DNA of 64,000 nucleotides from Acinetobacter lactucae (GTDB lineage: Bacteria; Pseudomonadota; Gammaproteobacteria; Pseudomonadales; Moraxellaceae): positions 122,573 through 186,572 of the forward strand of contig NZ_LRPE01000012.1 of NCBI RefSeq assembly GCF_001605885.1, given 5' to 3'. Numbering within the stretch: the first letter of the stretch is position 1; every line of letters starts with the position of its first letter. The translations under genes were made by a program, and so were the position numbers. The notes beneath the pieces were generated by a model that saw only the letters and a program-made list of their open reading frames with translations, searched no databases and was not told the DNA's origin. Below are positions 9,589-18,057 of this stretch, piece by piece.

Positions 9589-11010
9589 ATGCAACCGTTT
9601 GTTTTATATAACTCTGAGCAACGAAAAAAAGTTGAATTTGTACCTCGCAAAGAAGGTCACATCGATATGTACGTATGCGGTATGACCGTTTACGATTACT
9701 GTCATATCGGGCATGCTCGAGTTATGGTTGCATTTGACTACATTATTCGTTTCTTACGTAGTCAAGGCTGGAAAGTTCGCTATATCCGCAACATTACCGA
9801 CATTGACGACAAAATCATCAAACGTGCAAACGAGAATGGTGAAACAATCCAACAACTCACCACTCGTTTTATCGATGCAATGAATGAAGATGCAGCGAAC
9901 CTAGGCTGTTTAGCACCTGATGAAGCACCTAAAGCAACTGAATATATTGATCAGATGCAAAATATGATTGGCAATTTAGTCAACAAAGGCGCTGCTTACC
10001 CTGCTTCAAACGGCGATGTTTATTTTGAAGTCACTAAATTTGAGAAATATGGTCGCCTCTCTGGTCGTAAGCTTGATGATATGCAAGCTGGCGCAAGTGA
10101 ACGCGTTGATGTAGAAGTTGAAAAGAAACATCCTTTTGACTTTGTACTTTGGAAACATGCAAAAGAAAATGAACCATCTTGGGCATCTCCTTGGGGTAAT
10201 GGCCGTCCGGGTTGGCACATTGAGTGTTCTGCAATGTCGACTTGCTGCTTAGGCAATCACTTTGACATTCATGGTGGTGGTTCAGATTTAATGTTCCCGC
10301 ATCATGAAAATGAAATTGCGCAAAGTGAAGCTTCGACTGGCGAACAATATGTAAACTACTGGATGCATGTTGGCTTCATTAACGTTGATGGTGAAAAGAT
10401 GTCTAAGTCTTTAGGCAACTTCTTTACAATTCGTGACGTGATGGAGAAATTCCACCCTGAAGTGATCCGCTACTTTATTGTGTCTTCACACTATCGTAGT
10501 CCTGTGAACTTCTCTGATGTGGCACTCAAAGAAGCAAAAACATCTTTGACTCGCTTCTATCACTCATTTAAAGCTTACCAACAAGTGTACGGTCAAACGA
10601 TAACTGAAACGCTTGATCAAAGCTTTATTGAACGTTTTAACAATGCGATGTGTGACGATTTCAATACTGCTGAAGCAATGGCGGTATTGTTTGAACTAAA
10701 CAAAGAATTAAACCGTGCTGTAAAAGAAGAGCAAGCTGACCAAGCGACTGTGCTTTATTCGACATTACGTCACCTCACCAACATTTTAGGTTTGGTACAA
10801 CACAATGTAGATGATTTCTTAAAATCAGATATTGGACAAGAAGCGCTTGCTTTGTCTGATGCTGAAATTGAAGATTTCATTCAACAACGTGTTGATGCGA
10901 AAAAAGCAAAAGACTTTGCTAAAGCAGACGGTATTCGCCAGTCTTTACTCGACCAAGGTGTGGTACTTGAAGATACTCGCCAAGGTACAGTTTGGCGTCG
11001 TGCTGATTAA
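9589..11010 (+). CDS. cysS: cysteinyl-tRNA synthetase
   Basis: A 473-residue class I synthetase from the ATG at 9589 (an upstream in-frame TTG at 9577 is less likely). Zinc ligands begin with Cys30 in VCGMTVYD; the HIGH motif is HIGHARV (from residue 39), further ligands are in WHIECSAM and [10 protein letters not shown], and the second signature is KMSKSLGN. The C-terminal helical bundle ends with the [10 protein letters not shown] segment that reads the tRNA. Length is standard. It charges tRNA-Cys. It is monocistronic, followed by the tRNA-Gly gene. Confidence 0.97.
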   Translation: MQPFVLYNSEQRKKVEFVPRKEGHIDMYVCGMTVYDYCHIGHARVMVAFDYIIRFLRSQGWKVRYIRNITDIDDKIIKRANENGETIQQLTTRFIDAMNEDAANLGCLAPDEAPKATEYIDQMQNMIGNLVNKGAAYPASNGDVYFEVTKFEKYGRLSGRKLDDMQAGASERVDVEVEKKHPFDFVLWKHAKENEPSWASPWGNGRPGWHIECSAMSTCCLGNHFDIHGGGSDLMFPHHENEIAQSEASTGEQYVNYWMHVGFINVDGEKMSKSLGNFFTIRDVMEKFHPEVIRYFIVSSHYRSPVNFSDVALKEAKTSLTRFYHSFKAYQQVYGQTITETLDQSFIERFNNAMCDDFNTAEAMAVLFELNKELNRAVKEEQADQATVLYSTLRHLTNILGLVQHNVDDFLKSDIGQEALALSDAEIEDFIQQRVDAKKAKDFAKADGIRQSLLDQGVVLEDTRQGTVWRRAD

Positions 11011-11034
11011 ACGTTCAATTAGATCACAAGAGTG

Positions 11035-11062
11035 TTGACACTTTAATGAAACACTCTATAAT
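11035..11062 (+). promoter_or_regulatory. sigma70 promoter of tRNA-Gly
   Basis: TTGACA at 11035-11040 and TATAAT at 11057-11062 are separated by 16 bases. Both boxes are perfect consensus, 12 bases ahead of the tRNA 5' end, as expected for a stable RNA gene. Confidence 0.9.
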
Positions 11063-11073
11063 GTGCTCACATT

Positions 11074-11149
<76 letters not shown>

Positions 11150-11156
11150 AAATTTA

Positions 11157-11193
11157 AAAACCACTTAATTCGAAAGAATTAGGTGGTTTTTTT
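11157..11193 (+). terminator. terminator of tRNA-Gly
   Basis: CCACTTAATTC and GAATTAGGTGG form a stem around GAAA, followed by a run of eight T with one interruption. The same hairpin region, diverged, is repeated at about 17013-17056. Confidence 0.9.
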
Positions 11194-11418
11194 ATGGATT
11201 GGTGGTTAGCTTTGACTAGTCAAAATCATATTAAATAAACAACTTATATTCTGCTGCAACACAATGAAATATCAAAACTCATCTTTCCATGAGTTTCTAA
11301 CTATCGGGTGTGATATGCATTTACATCTCACCTACTATAAAGCAAAAAAAGTATATATCCTTCATAAGTTCAAGTACTGCTAAACTGATCGTTATTAAAA
11401 AATAAGGTATAAACAATA

Positions 11419-11880
11419 ATGGTAGATATTGTCGATAGCGCAACGCGTAGCCGTATGATGTCAAATATTAAAGGAAGAAATACAAAACCAGAATTGCTCA
11501 TCCGTGGCCTTCTTCACGCACAGGGCTTCCGCTTCCGTATCCACCGCAAAGACCTACCTGGTAAACCTGATATTGTATTACCAAAATACAAGGCTATCAT
11601 TTTTATACATGGCTGTTTCTGGCATGGGCATCAGAATTGTCGGTTGTTCAAGTTACCGGCTAGCCGTACCGAATTCTGGGAAGCAAAAATTTCTAAAAAT
11701 CAGGAAAATGATCTGAAAGCTAAAGACCTTCTTTTAAATAGCGGCTGGAGAATATGTACTATATGGGAGTGTGCGATACGTCGTTCTAAAAAAGATCCTG
11801 TAGCACTTATAGATATCCTTACAAAATGGCTATTGGATTCAGAACCATTACTAGAAATAAATGAACAAATAATTTCTTAA
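11419..11880 (+). CDS. vsr: very short patch repair endonuclease (Vsr)
   Basis: A 153-residue Vsr endonuclease. The start MVDIVDSATRSRMMSNIKGR and NTKPE match the family, the catalytic Asp is in PGKPDIVLP, the essential His and zinc ligands are in HGCFWHGHQNC, and the C-terminal GWRICTIWECA is conserved. Vsr nicks beside T:G mismatches created by deamination of 5-methylcytosine and thus protects against mutation by a partner methyltransferase, here plausibly the C5 methyltransferase at 15369-16637. It is unusual in being on the opposite strand and convergent with the methyltransferase operon. About 270 bases with no ORF precede it, back to the tRNA. Confidence 0.95.
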   Translation: MVDIVDSATRSRMMSNIKGRNTKPELLIRGLLHAQGFRFRIHRKDLPGKPDIVLPKYKAIIFIHGCFWHGHQNCRLFKLPASRTEFWEAKISKNQENDLKAKDLLLNSGWRICTIWECAIRRSKKDPVALIDILTKWLLDSEPLLEINEQIIS

Positions 11881-11982
11881 TAGAAGGCTAGTCTACCCCC
11901 TATTAAAGAATTAATTTATTTAGAAAAAATCAAGAAATTGTATAGCCCCCCATACTATTCATATAGTTTTTAAGTATTCACG

Positions 11983-13137
11983 TCATACATACATAGCTAT
12001 TTTTTCTTCCATAAAACTAGAATAATCAATATCTGGTTGTCCTTGTCTCGCATAATAGCGAGAAAACCTAGCTTGAATATTATTTAAAAAGAAAGGGGAA
12101 ACTCGAATTATAATTGAGCTATATTCGTTAGCTAATTTTTCAGGTTCGACTGAAGTAATAGATCTAAATAGAACAGTCCCCCCCTTAAAATCAAAAGCAT
12201 CTGGTAAAAAGTGATAGTACTCCAAGACATCTTTAAAAATTTTATCTAAACACTTCTTAATAGTTTTAGGTGAGCGGGACAAATTATCCATTTCTAAAAC
12301 TTCTTGTAATGATTTTTCTAAAGGTTGAATTTCAGCTAAAAGAACACAATTAGTTTTTGGTTTCATGGTAATTACAGGTTCCCCATCAGATGATTTTTTA
12401 ACCTCTCCATTTTCATCTTTTTCTTTGTAAGCTCTAGGTACGAGATCGCAAGCAGGTGTAAGAACTAAATAATCTGTTTTATCTTTACGAACAATACATC
12501 CGGGGCTTATGATTTTTGAAATAGGCGGATAAATATACATTTCTTCAACAAAAACTTTGCTTGAATCTTCTTCAAGATATTGAAATAAATGATTTATTGT
12601 ATGTCTTAATAAAGCTTTTTTTGTTTCCTCCAAATTATTTCCTGAATGGTCAATCCATCTTTTCTTTTGTTTATTAATATTATTATGAAAAACATTATAC
12701 ATGTATTCTTTTAACAATCCTTTCCCCCCTAAAATATCTAATATTCCTGAAGATTTTATTTTTAGAAAGTTATCTATAATTTCCTCATTAGCAACCTCCC
12801 CTTTAACCATTATATCAATGAAGGGATGGCTTGATATTACCGGATCTTGTGTACCAGTAAAGACCACTGTTGGAATAATAATTTTATTATTAGAAAAATA
12901 TTCAATTACTTGCAAACCACTTTCTTCATTTTCTGAAGCCTGTGTTAATGCCATGTCTACAATTAATCCATCACAACCTATAATATCTAAAATTTTTGAT
13001 TCAAATTCAGATAAATTTCTACATTTAATAATATCTATTTTGACTTTAACCTGTCTCTCAAAAACCTTACAGGATCTTTCAAAAGTTTCAATTGTAGTTT
13101 GATCATCTTCAATTAAAGCTAATTTTAAATAATTCAT
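11983..13137 (-). CDS. receiver-domain protein with an unrecognised C-terminal domain
   Basis: A 384-residue protein. Residues 1-120 form a CheY-like receiver with all phosphorylation residues in place: acidic Glu10-Asp11-Asp12, phospho-acceptor Asp61 (GLIVDMAL), Thr94 (VVFTGT) and Lys112 (IMVKGE). The remaining 260 residues hold no DNA-binding helix-turn-helix that I recognise; they show YLVLTPACDLVPR near the middle and FSRYYARQGQPD near the C-terminus. It starts one base after the stop of the ATPase gene, so it is almost certainly the partner of that kinase-like protein. It could be an effector whose activity is switched by phosphorylation, or a regulator. The function of the C-terminal part is unknown to me. 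Confidence 0.8.
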   Translation of the reverse strand: MNYLKLALIEDDQTTIETFERSCKVFERQVKVKIDIIKCRNLSEFESKILDIIGCDGLIVDMALTQASENEESGLQVIEYFSNNKIIIPTVVFTGTQDPVISSHPFIDIMVKGEVANEEIIDNFLKIKSSGILDILGGKGLLKEYMYNVFHNNINKQKKRWIDHSGNNLEETKKALLRHTINHLFQYLEEDSSKVFVEEMYIYPPISKIISPGCIVRKDKTDYLVLTPACDLVPRAYKEKDENGEVKKSSDGEPVITMKPKTNCVLLAEIQPLEKSLQEVLEMDNLSRSPKTIKKCLDKIFKDVLEYYHFLPDAFDFKGGTVLFRSITSVEPEKLANEYSSIIIRVSPFFLNNIQARFSRYYARQGQPDIDYSSFMEEKIAMYV

Positions 13138-13138
13138 A

Positions 13139-15376
13139 TTATTTTCCTAACAACAAAAATAAAGCACCCTCATCTGACTCTTGTGCTTTTAACTCCAAAC
13201 CATTTCTATCGGCAGCCTCACCTGCAATAGAAAGCCCCAATCCAGTACCTTCAGTCTTTTTAGTAAAACCTGGTTCAAAAATAGCATTTGATTTAATACT
13301 ATCTACATCAATCCCAGGTCCATTATCTTTATATAAAATTATTGGTTTACCCTCATCGGAGCCTTCATATATCTCAATTTTACGAGACTCATTAATCTGA
13401 CTTAACCAATAGATACTATTCTCAATTAAATTCGCAAATATAATATCTATATCTTGCTTCCAACAAAGTAGGGTTTGATTTTTATTTATATTAATTTTAA
13501 CCTCAATATTTAAATTATTTAAATCATTAGAAAATAATTTTAAAGCATCATCAATACATTTATAGACAAACTCTTGCTTTCTATTTCCTCTTTTTGCAGC
13601 GGCTAGAGGAGATATTTTGCTAAAAAGCTCTACAAAATCTTTTGAGTTTTTATTAATTCCTTCAGCTATACTCAAAATTTCATTCAAATCATCTTCATTA
13701 TTGTTTTCAATATAACTTTGTAAGAAGAATTTAAAACTAGGTATTTCGTTTTTAAAGAAATTTAAAGGTCTTCTGCCTTCATGCAAAATCTGATTTATAA
13801 TTTTTCCTAACATAGCTTGAGTCTGGTATACAGAAACGGCTTTGCGTATTTCTTCTACGGCTTTATTCTGCTCTTTTGATTTCTCATCTATAGATTTTAA
13901 AATTTTATCAGAGGTCTCCAAAGAGACACCCTCTTCATCTAAAGATTTCTTAATATCAAACTTCAAATCATCAAAATTAAATAACTTTTCGAATTCTTGT
14001 TCAATTTTTAAAGCAGGTCTCGAAAGTCCATTAATTTTTCTATAATTAAATCTTCGGGTTTCTAACTCAGCAATTACTTGCTGAGTAGCATTCATTAAAT
14101 CCTCATAGGCTCTATTATCTTTTAAACCATCACGAGCACTTTTTTCTATTAAATTAGAGTCTTCTTCTGATTGTATCTTCACATAACCAATTACTTGGTT
14201 AATACCTATTCTCATTGAAGGATTTTGAACACGTCGGCTATCTAATAGTAACCAATCATATCCAGGATCACCTAATGGTCTAAGTCGAAAGCCATTTCTA
14301 AAAACTCCCAAACCATTGTATTCATCTAATAAATTTTTCGCATCAGTCTTAGTAAACTCTTGAACTTTTTTCTTCCCCTTAGACTCACCCAATTCTAATT
14401 GAGTATTTTCAATATTTTTAGTTAGGCTTCCTCGCTTAATTAATGATAACAGTGATTCAGGATCACGGTCATAAACCCTAATATCAAAAATCAACTTTCC
14501 ACAATTTAGTGGAGAGTTTCTCATATAAGATTTATTATCAATAGTTACAGCTTCTTTAAATTGGAAACTGATTTCTTCATTCGGGATATTATCTGTCTTT
14601 TGACAAGAATAAATTAATTTCCCTGTACCATCTTTTTCAACTGTTCCAGATATTCGATAATCAAAATAATCTACAATCGGATATGATTTAATTTCAGTTT
14701 TTTTTATCACCTCATCATTGTTATCACTTTCTACCTCGAGATAAATATTAAAATTTAAATTCTTATTTTCATTACTTCTGCTTAAATCTAAAGGCACTAC
14801 CAACTTTTTTAATTCAAAAATCAATTTATTAACTTGTTTTTCAGTCCATTCACCATAAAATTTTTCATCACCAAAAATCTCAATTGTTGTACCTTTCTTC
14901 AAATTATTATCAGTAATTGTCTCTACTTTAATATCAACTTGATCTAGATACTGGGCTTTCTCAAACTCACTCCAGCACAAAGAAACTGTAGTACATTCTC
15001 CTTTTTCAGTTACTGTTTGAATTTTTAAAAGATCTCCTAATAATGCTACCGCATATCGACCGACTCCTTTACGGCCTTGCATTACTCGTCCATTTCTGGT
15101 GGATTTTCTCTTCAGCTTATCATCAGTAGAGGGAACTAACCATTTTAATAATACATCATCACGAGACATACCATGACCATAATCAGTTATGATAATTTTA
15201 TAATTTTTATTTGAATTATCTTTATTAATTTTTATATCTACTGTTGGTGAATCAGCGTCAAAAGCATTTTTAACTAATTCTATTATTGCAGCGGCATGGT
15301 CTTGAATTAGCTCTCTTCCAATCGTAAGTATGTGTCGCCCAGCTGGTCTTATTATAATTCTTTTATCTTCAGCCAT
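13139..15376 (-). CDS. double-GHKL ATPase: MutL/MORC-like N-terminus joined to a histidine-kinase-like C-terminus
   Basis: A 745-residue protein with two ATP-binding folds of the GHKL superfamily. The first (about 1-200) has IIELVKNAFDAD (Glu33, Asn37), DYGHGM (65-70) and the lid GRKGVGRYA (101-109), as in MutL, Hsp90 and MORC proteins. After a middle domain (about 200-430) and coiled coil (490-520) comes a DHp-like helix with ILHEGRRPLNFF (His532, an H-box look-alike), then a second ATPase with N-box FANLIENSIYWL, DNGPGID (684-690), IFEPGFT and GTGLGLS. The C-terminal half is thus a bona fide-looking sensor kinase core. It overlaps the methyltransferase stop by 8 bases and is followed one base later by a receiver protein. 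Very AT-rich codon use suggests acquisition. Confidence 0.85.
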   Translation of the reverse strand: MAEDKRIIIRPAGRHILTIGRELIQDHAAAIIELVKNAFDADSPTVDIKINKDNSNKNYKIIITDYGHGMSRDDVLLKWLVPSTDDKLKRKSTRNGRVMQGRKGVGRYAVALLGDLLKIQTVTEKGECTTVSLCWSEFEKAQYLDQVDIKVETITDNNLKKGTTIEIFGDEKFYGEWTEKQVNKLIFELKKLVVPLDLSRSNENKNLNFNIYLEVESDNNDEVIKKTEIKSYPIVDYFDYRISGTVEKDGTGKLIYSCQKTDNIPNEEISFQFKEAVTIDNKSYMRNSPLNCGKLIFDIRVYDRDPESLLSLIKRGSLTKNIENTQLELGESKGKKKVQEFTKTDAKNLLDEYNGLGVFRNGFRLRPLGDPGYDWLLLDSRRVQNPSMRIGINQVIGYVKIQSEEDSNLIEKSARDGLKDNRAYEDLMNATQQVIAELETRRFNYRKINGLSRPALKIEQEFEKLFNFDDLKFDIKKSLDEEGVSLETSDKILKSIDEKSKEQNKAVEEIRKAVSVYQTQAMLGKIINQILHEGRRPLNFFKNEIPSFKFFLQSYIENNNEDDLNEILSIAEGINKNSKDFVELFSKISPLAAAKRGNRKQEFVYKCIDDALKLFSNDLNNLNIEVKININKNQTLLCWKQDIDIIFANLIENSIYWLSQINESRKIEIYEGSDEGKPIILYKDNGPGIDVDSIKSNAIFEPGFTKKTEGTGLGLSIAGEAADRNGLELKAQESDEGALFLLLGK

Positions 15377-16637
15377 TTAAATACTCCATAATTTTTTCTG
15401 CAATTTTATTTGCTAATAGAACGGGCACAGCATTACCAATTTGTTTATAGGCACTCGTACGACTAGGTTTCCCACTTTGACTTTCAAAGAAATAATCATC
15501 AGGAAAAGTTTGTAGTCGTGCAGCCTCACGTGGAGTTAAAGAGCGATTCTGCTCAATATCAGGATGAATATAATGATGTCCATCCTTTGCCATATGTGCA
15601 ACTACTGTATGAGATGCAGCTAAATCACCAGCGACCACTTTAAAACGATCAGTAAAAGATTCACTAAATTTATGACTTTTTAATTTATTTGGCAAGTCAT
15701 TATAATTTAATCTTTTTTTACTATTATTCCAAATATCCACTGCTATACGATAAATTTCCAAATCTTGTGTAGTATTTGGACGAGCTTGATGCCATGTTAC
15801 TGGTAAATCTGTATGTATATTTGCTTGTAATAACCAATGACTATAATTTTGGGAAACTTCACAAGGTAAATGACTTCCTTCGCCAGCTTTTATTTTTGGT
15901 AGATCTTCCAATGCATCCCAAACCATAGCATTTAAATCAATTTTCAAAAGCTCTGGATAGAATTCCTTGTGTTCTACACCTCTTTTACCAATTAGAATTA
16001 CACGCTTTCTATTCTGTAAAACCCCATAATCTGCAGCAGTTAATACTTTATATTCAACAGCATAACCCATTTCATTGAAGAGATTAAACATCTTCTTAAA
16101 ATATGAATCACCATTTTTATCTTTTGCAGATAGGAGCCCGAGTACATTTTCAAAAACAAAATATTCAGGTTCATATTTTTTTAAAAATTCAGCGTAATAA
16201 ATATATAAATGGTTACGAGGATCATTTTCCATATTTCCACGCGCTCTTCCAATGACTGAATACGCCTGACAAGGTGGTCCACCAACGATAATATCTAATT
16301 TTTTACCATTTAAAAATTTATCAACTTTTTCAAAAATAGATTTTAAACTTTGAGGACCAATAAATTCATTTATAACTGAGTCTAGAACCTCTTTAGGCAC
16401 CATTCCCCAAAACTCATTACGTGTAATATTTCCTTCTAGATAGTCTTTATAAATATCGACTTTATTATTATCTTTTAACCAATGATATGCTTGGCGTGTT
16501 TTTAAAGTAGCACAAGCCGCTTCATCAGCTTCCACATGCGCTACCGGCATAAAACCAGCTTGAATAAATCCTTCGGAAAGCCCTCCAGCACCGGCAAATA
16601 CATCTAAAAATCTGAAAGAAGAGCTAACGGCAGTCAT
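15369..16637 (-). CDS. DNA (cytosine-5-)-methyltransferase
   Basis: The protein has 422 residues from the ATG at 16637; a longer frame to 16724 would place 29 unrelated residues before motif I. Motif I is FAGAGGLSEGF, IV is GGPPCQAYSVIG with the catalytic Cys, VI is FVFENVLGL, VIII is QNRKRVILIG, IX is SLTPREAARLQTFPD and X is QIGNAVPV. The variable target-recognition region lies at about residues 225-340, so the sequence specificity cannot be read. It modifies DNA and presumably marks self. It is the first gene of the three-gene operon with the double ATPase and receiver protein; vsr is the expected repair companion. No partner restriction endonuclease gene is recognisable in the operon. Confidence 0.93.
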   Translation of the reverse strand: MTAVSSSFRFLDVFAGAGGLSEGFIQAGFMPVAHVEADEAACATLKTRQAYHWLKDNNKVDIYKDYLEGNITRNEFWGMVPKEVLDSVINEFIGPQSLKSIFEKVDKFLNGKKLDIIVGGPPCQAYSVIGRARGNMENDPRNHLYIYYAEFLKKYEPEYFVFENVLGLLSAKDKNGDSYFKKMFNLFNEMGYAVEYKVLTAADYGVLQNRKRVILIGKRGVEHKEFYPELLKIDLNAMVWDALEDLPKIKAGEGSHLPCEVSQNYSHWLLQANIHTDLPVTWHQARPNTTQDLEIYRIAVDIWNNSKKRLNYNDLPNKLKSHKFSESFTDRFKVVAGDLAASHTVVAHMAKDGHHYIHPDIEQNRSLTPREAARLQTFPDDYFFESQSGKPSRTSAYKQIGNAVPVLLANKIAEKIMEYLNG

Positions 16638-16949
16638 ACCACAAATACACCTTTTTTTGTAAAAGCAAGAGTGCCAGGATAAATGAAGTGTTTCAAGAGG
16701 AAAATTTAACTTCCCTGTCCACAATGGGTATTTTTCCGTCGAAAAATATTATTTTGTTATATATATGCAAATACAAAGAACACTTATCCAAGCTGTGTAA
16801 AACAAATTTAAAAATTTATAATCCAATATCGACAATGCAACACTGTCAAGCCACTTTTAACATCGTTACATGCATCTGACTGCGAATAGTCTTCTCGTAC
16901 CATCTCAAGCCATGACTGGATTACTATATGCGCCAGAAGTAATGCCGGT
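16638..16949 (+). other. non-coding stretch upstream of the methyltransferase operon
   Basis: About 310 bases with no convincing ORF. The part next to 16637 should carry the promoter of the minus-strand operon. A very AT-rich tract (16735-16830) resembles the island genes in composition. Confidence 0.5.
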
Positions 16950-17062
16950 AAAACTCTTTTGATCCAGCCATAGCTGGAGTTATGAGTTTGAGCTCCACTT
17001 CCCGCTCTAAAATTAAAAAACCACGTAGTTTAAAAAAAATTAAGCGGTTTTTAGTATCGGTT
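16950..17062 (+). pseudogene. decayed copy of tRNA-Gly 3' half plus its terminator (island right edge)
   Basis: From about 16965 the sequence follows the tRNA-Gly anticodon arm, T arm, acceptor strand and terminator base for base with scattered changes: CTTCCCGCTCTAAAATT here against TTTCCCGCTCCAAAATT there, and AAAAAACCAC in both, then a diverged terminator ending GCGGTTTTTAG and a GGTTAGTTAGCT tail matching GGTGGTTAGCT behind the real tRNA. The 5' half of the tRNA is not recognisable. It may be the old integration scar of the island or a tRNA gene duplicate decaying after insertion. No integrase gene is nearby. Confidence 0.65.
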
Positions 17063-17084
17063 AGTTAGCTATTTTCACTAACCC

Positions 17085-17414
17085 TCACATACTTTTAGCC
17101 AATTCTTTTGCCAAACATTGCTCATGCCAAGTGGTTTGAAAGTTCTCGACAGCTTTTGACTTAATGAGAGGGTCTTCAAATAGCTTTGAAGAATATGCAG
17201 ATTTGATAAGCTCTTGGTAAAGTTGTTTGGCTTGTTGCTCTTCAAGATGATTGGCGATGTCGTGTAACTCTTTAGCTGGCACTTCATGTTGTCTTGCATC
17301 CATCACGCCACTCGCTGCTTTCTTCACAGTTTCACAGTAATGAAGTTCCATTGCTTCTGATGCTGCATAACATTGAATTGAAATTGCGCTGATAAAGAGG
17401 AATATAAATCTCAT
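17085..17414 (-). CDS. small secreted protein of unknown function
   Basis: A 109-residue protein with a signal peptide (MRFIFLFISAISIQCYA, cleavage near residue 17-18) and a helical mature part of about 90 residues containing two cysteines (ELHYCETVKK and HEQCLAK), which could form a disulphide in the periplasm. I do not recognise the family. A second small exported Cys-containing protein is at 30994-31332, but the two are not obviously related. It sits alone between the island scar and the HxlR regulator. Confidence 0.65.
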   Translation of the reverse strand: MRFIFLFISAISIQCYAASEAMELHYCETVKKAASGVMDARQHEVPAKELHDIANHLEEQQAKQLYQELIKSAYSSKLFEDPLIKSKAVENFQTTWHEQCLAKELAKSM

Positions 17415-17499
17415 AATCTCACCTTAATTTGACGCGCAAGGTTATCAACTAATCTGCCCAAATTTAAGTTAAAAAAGGTTATTTTTGTTTTGTCTTATT

Positions 17500-17946
17500 T
17501 TATTTCACCTTTTGCACTTGAGTGTCAGAAGCTTTTAGCACTTCTCCATCTGCTGCGACTGGCGCCATAAATGGAATTTGCTGACCTGTATTTTTATCAA
17601 TTAATAGAGAATAGTGCTCTCCACTTTCAAATAGGTTGTGCTCTCCCCATTGTCGTAAAGCTACAATTACTGGAAACAAACTCTCTCCTTTAGCGGTCAA
17701 TACATACTCCTGATAAGCCGTGCCATCTGAAGCATCTTGCATTTCAAGAACACCTGCATCGACTAATTTTTTTAGTCGGTCAGAAAGTATATTTCGCGCA
17801 ACGCCCAAGCTTCGCTGAAAATCTCCAAAACGGCGCATTCCATCAAAAGCATCACGCACAATAAGCAGTGACCACCGATCTCCAATGAGATTGACGCAAC
17901 GCGCAACAGGACAAGGTTCATCTTTTAACAATATAGAGTTCGCCAT
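17500..17946 (-). CDS. HxlR family transcriptional regulator
   Basis: A 148-residue winged-helix regulator. The HxlR core runs from CPVARCVNLIGDRWSLLIVR through RFGDFQRSLGVARNILSDRL to a wing at VLEMQDASDGTAYQEYVLT. Two cysteines at the N-terminus (C-P-V-A-R-C) are suggestive of redox or electrophile sensing known from some HxlR proteins. It is divergent from an MFS exporter gene, and the space between holds two copies of a palindromic box, so it very likely controls both genes. Confidence 0.92.
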   Translation of the reverse strand: MANSILLKDEPCPVARCVNLIGDRWSLLIVRDAFDGMRRFGDFQRSLGVARNILSDRLKKLVDAGVLEMQDASDGTAYQEYVLTAKGESLFPVIVALRQWGEHNLFESGEHYSLLIDKNTGQQIPFMAPVAADGEVLKASDTQVQKVK

Positions 17947-17980
17947 TGAGTTTCCTTACCAATCATCAGTAACAAGTTAT

Positions 17981-18038
17981 CTAGTTGCATTTTAAAACTA
18001 GCAGGTCTAACATTCAACTAGTTGCATTTTAAAACTAG
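17981..18038. promoter_or_regulatory. twin operator of the HxlR regulator
   Basis: The same 21-base sequence occurs at 17981-18001 and 18018-18038. Each copy is an inverted repeat, CTAGTT ... AACTAG, around an AT-rich centre. The two are 37 bases apart start to start and lie between the HxlR gene and the MFS gene, where dimers of the regulator would cover both promoters. Confidence 0.8.
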
Positions 18039-18057
18039 ATTGAATGGATTTTGGCCC

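Noticed and set aside
11983..13137. Detocs-type ATP-cleaving effector
   Set aside because: The receiver fold fits, but the C-terminal domain does not resemble a nucleosidase and the kinase lacks TPR repeats, so the name is not justified.
16635..16724. Longer start for the C5 methyltransferase
   Set aside because: The extra 29 residues precede motif I by an unusual distance and the ATG at 16637 has a ribosome binding site.
16735..16949. Possible remnant integrase upstream of the methyltransferase
   Set aside because: No frame of useful length or motif is present; only AT-rich DNA.
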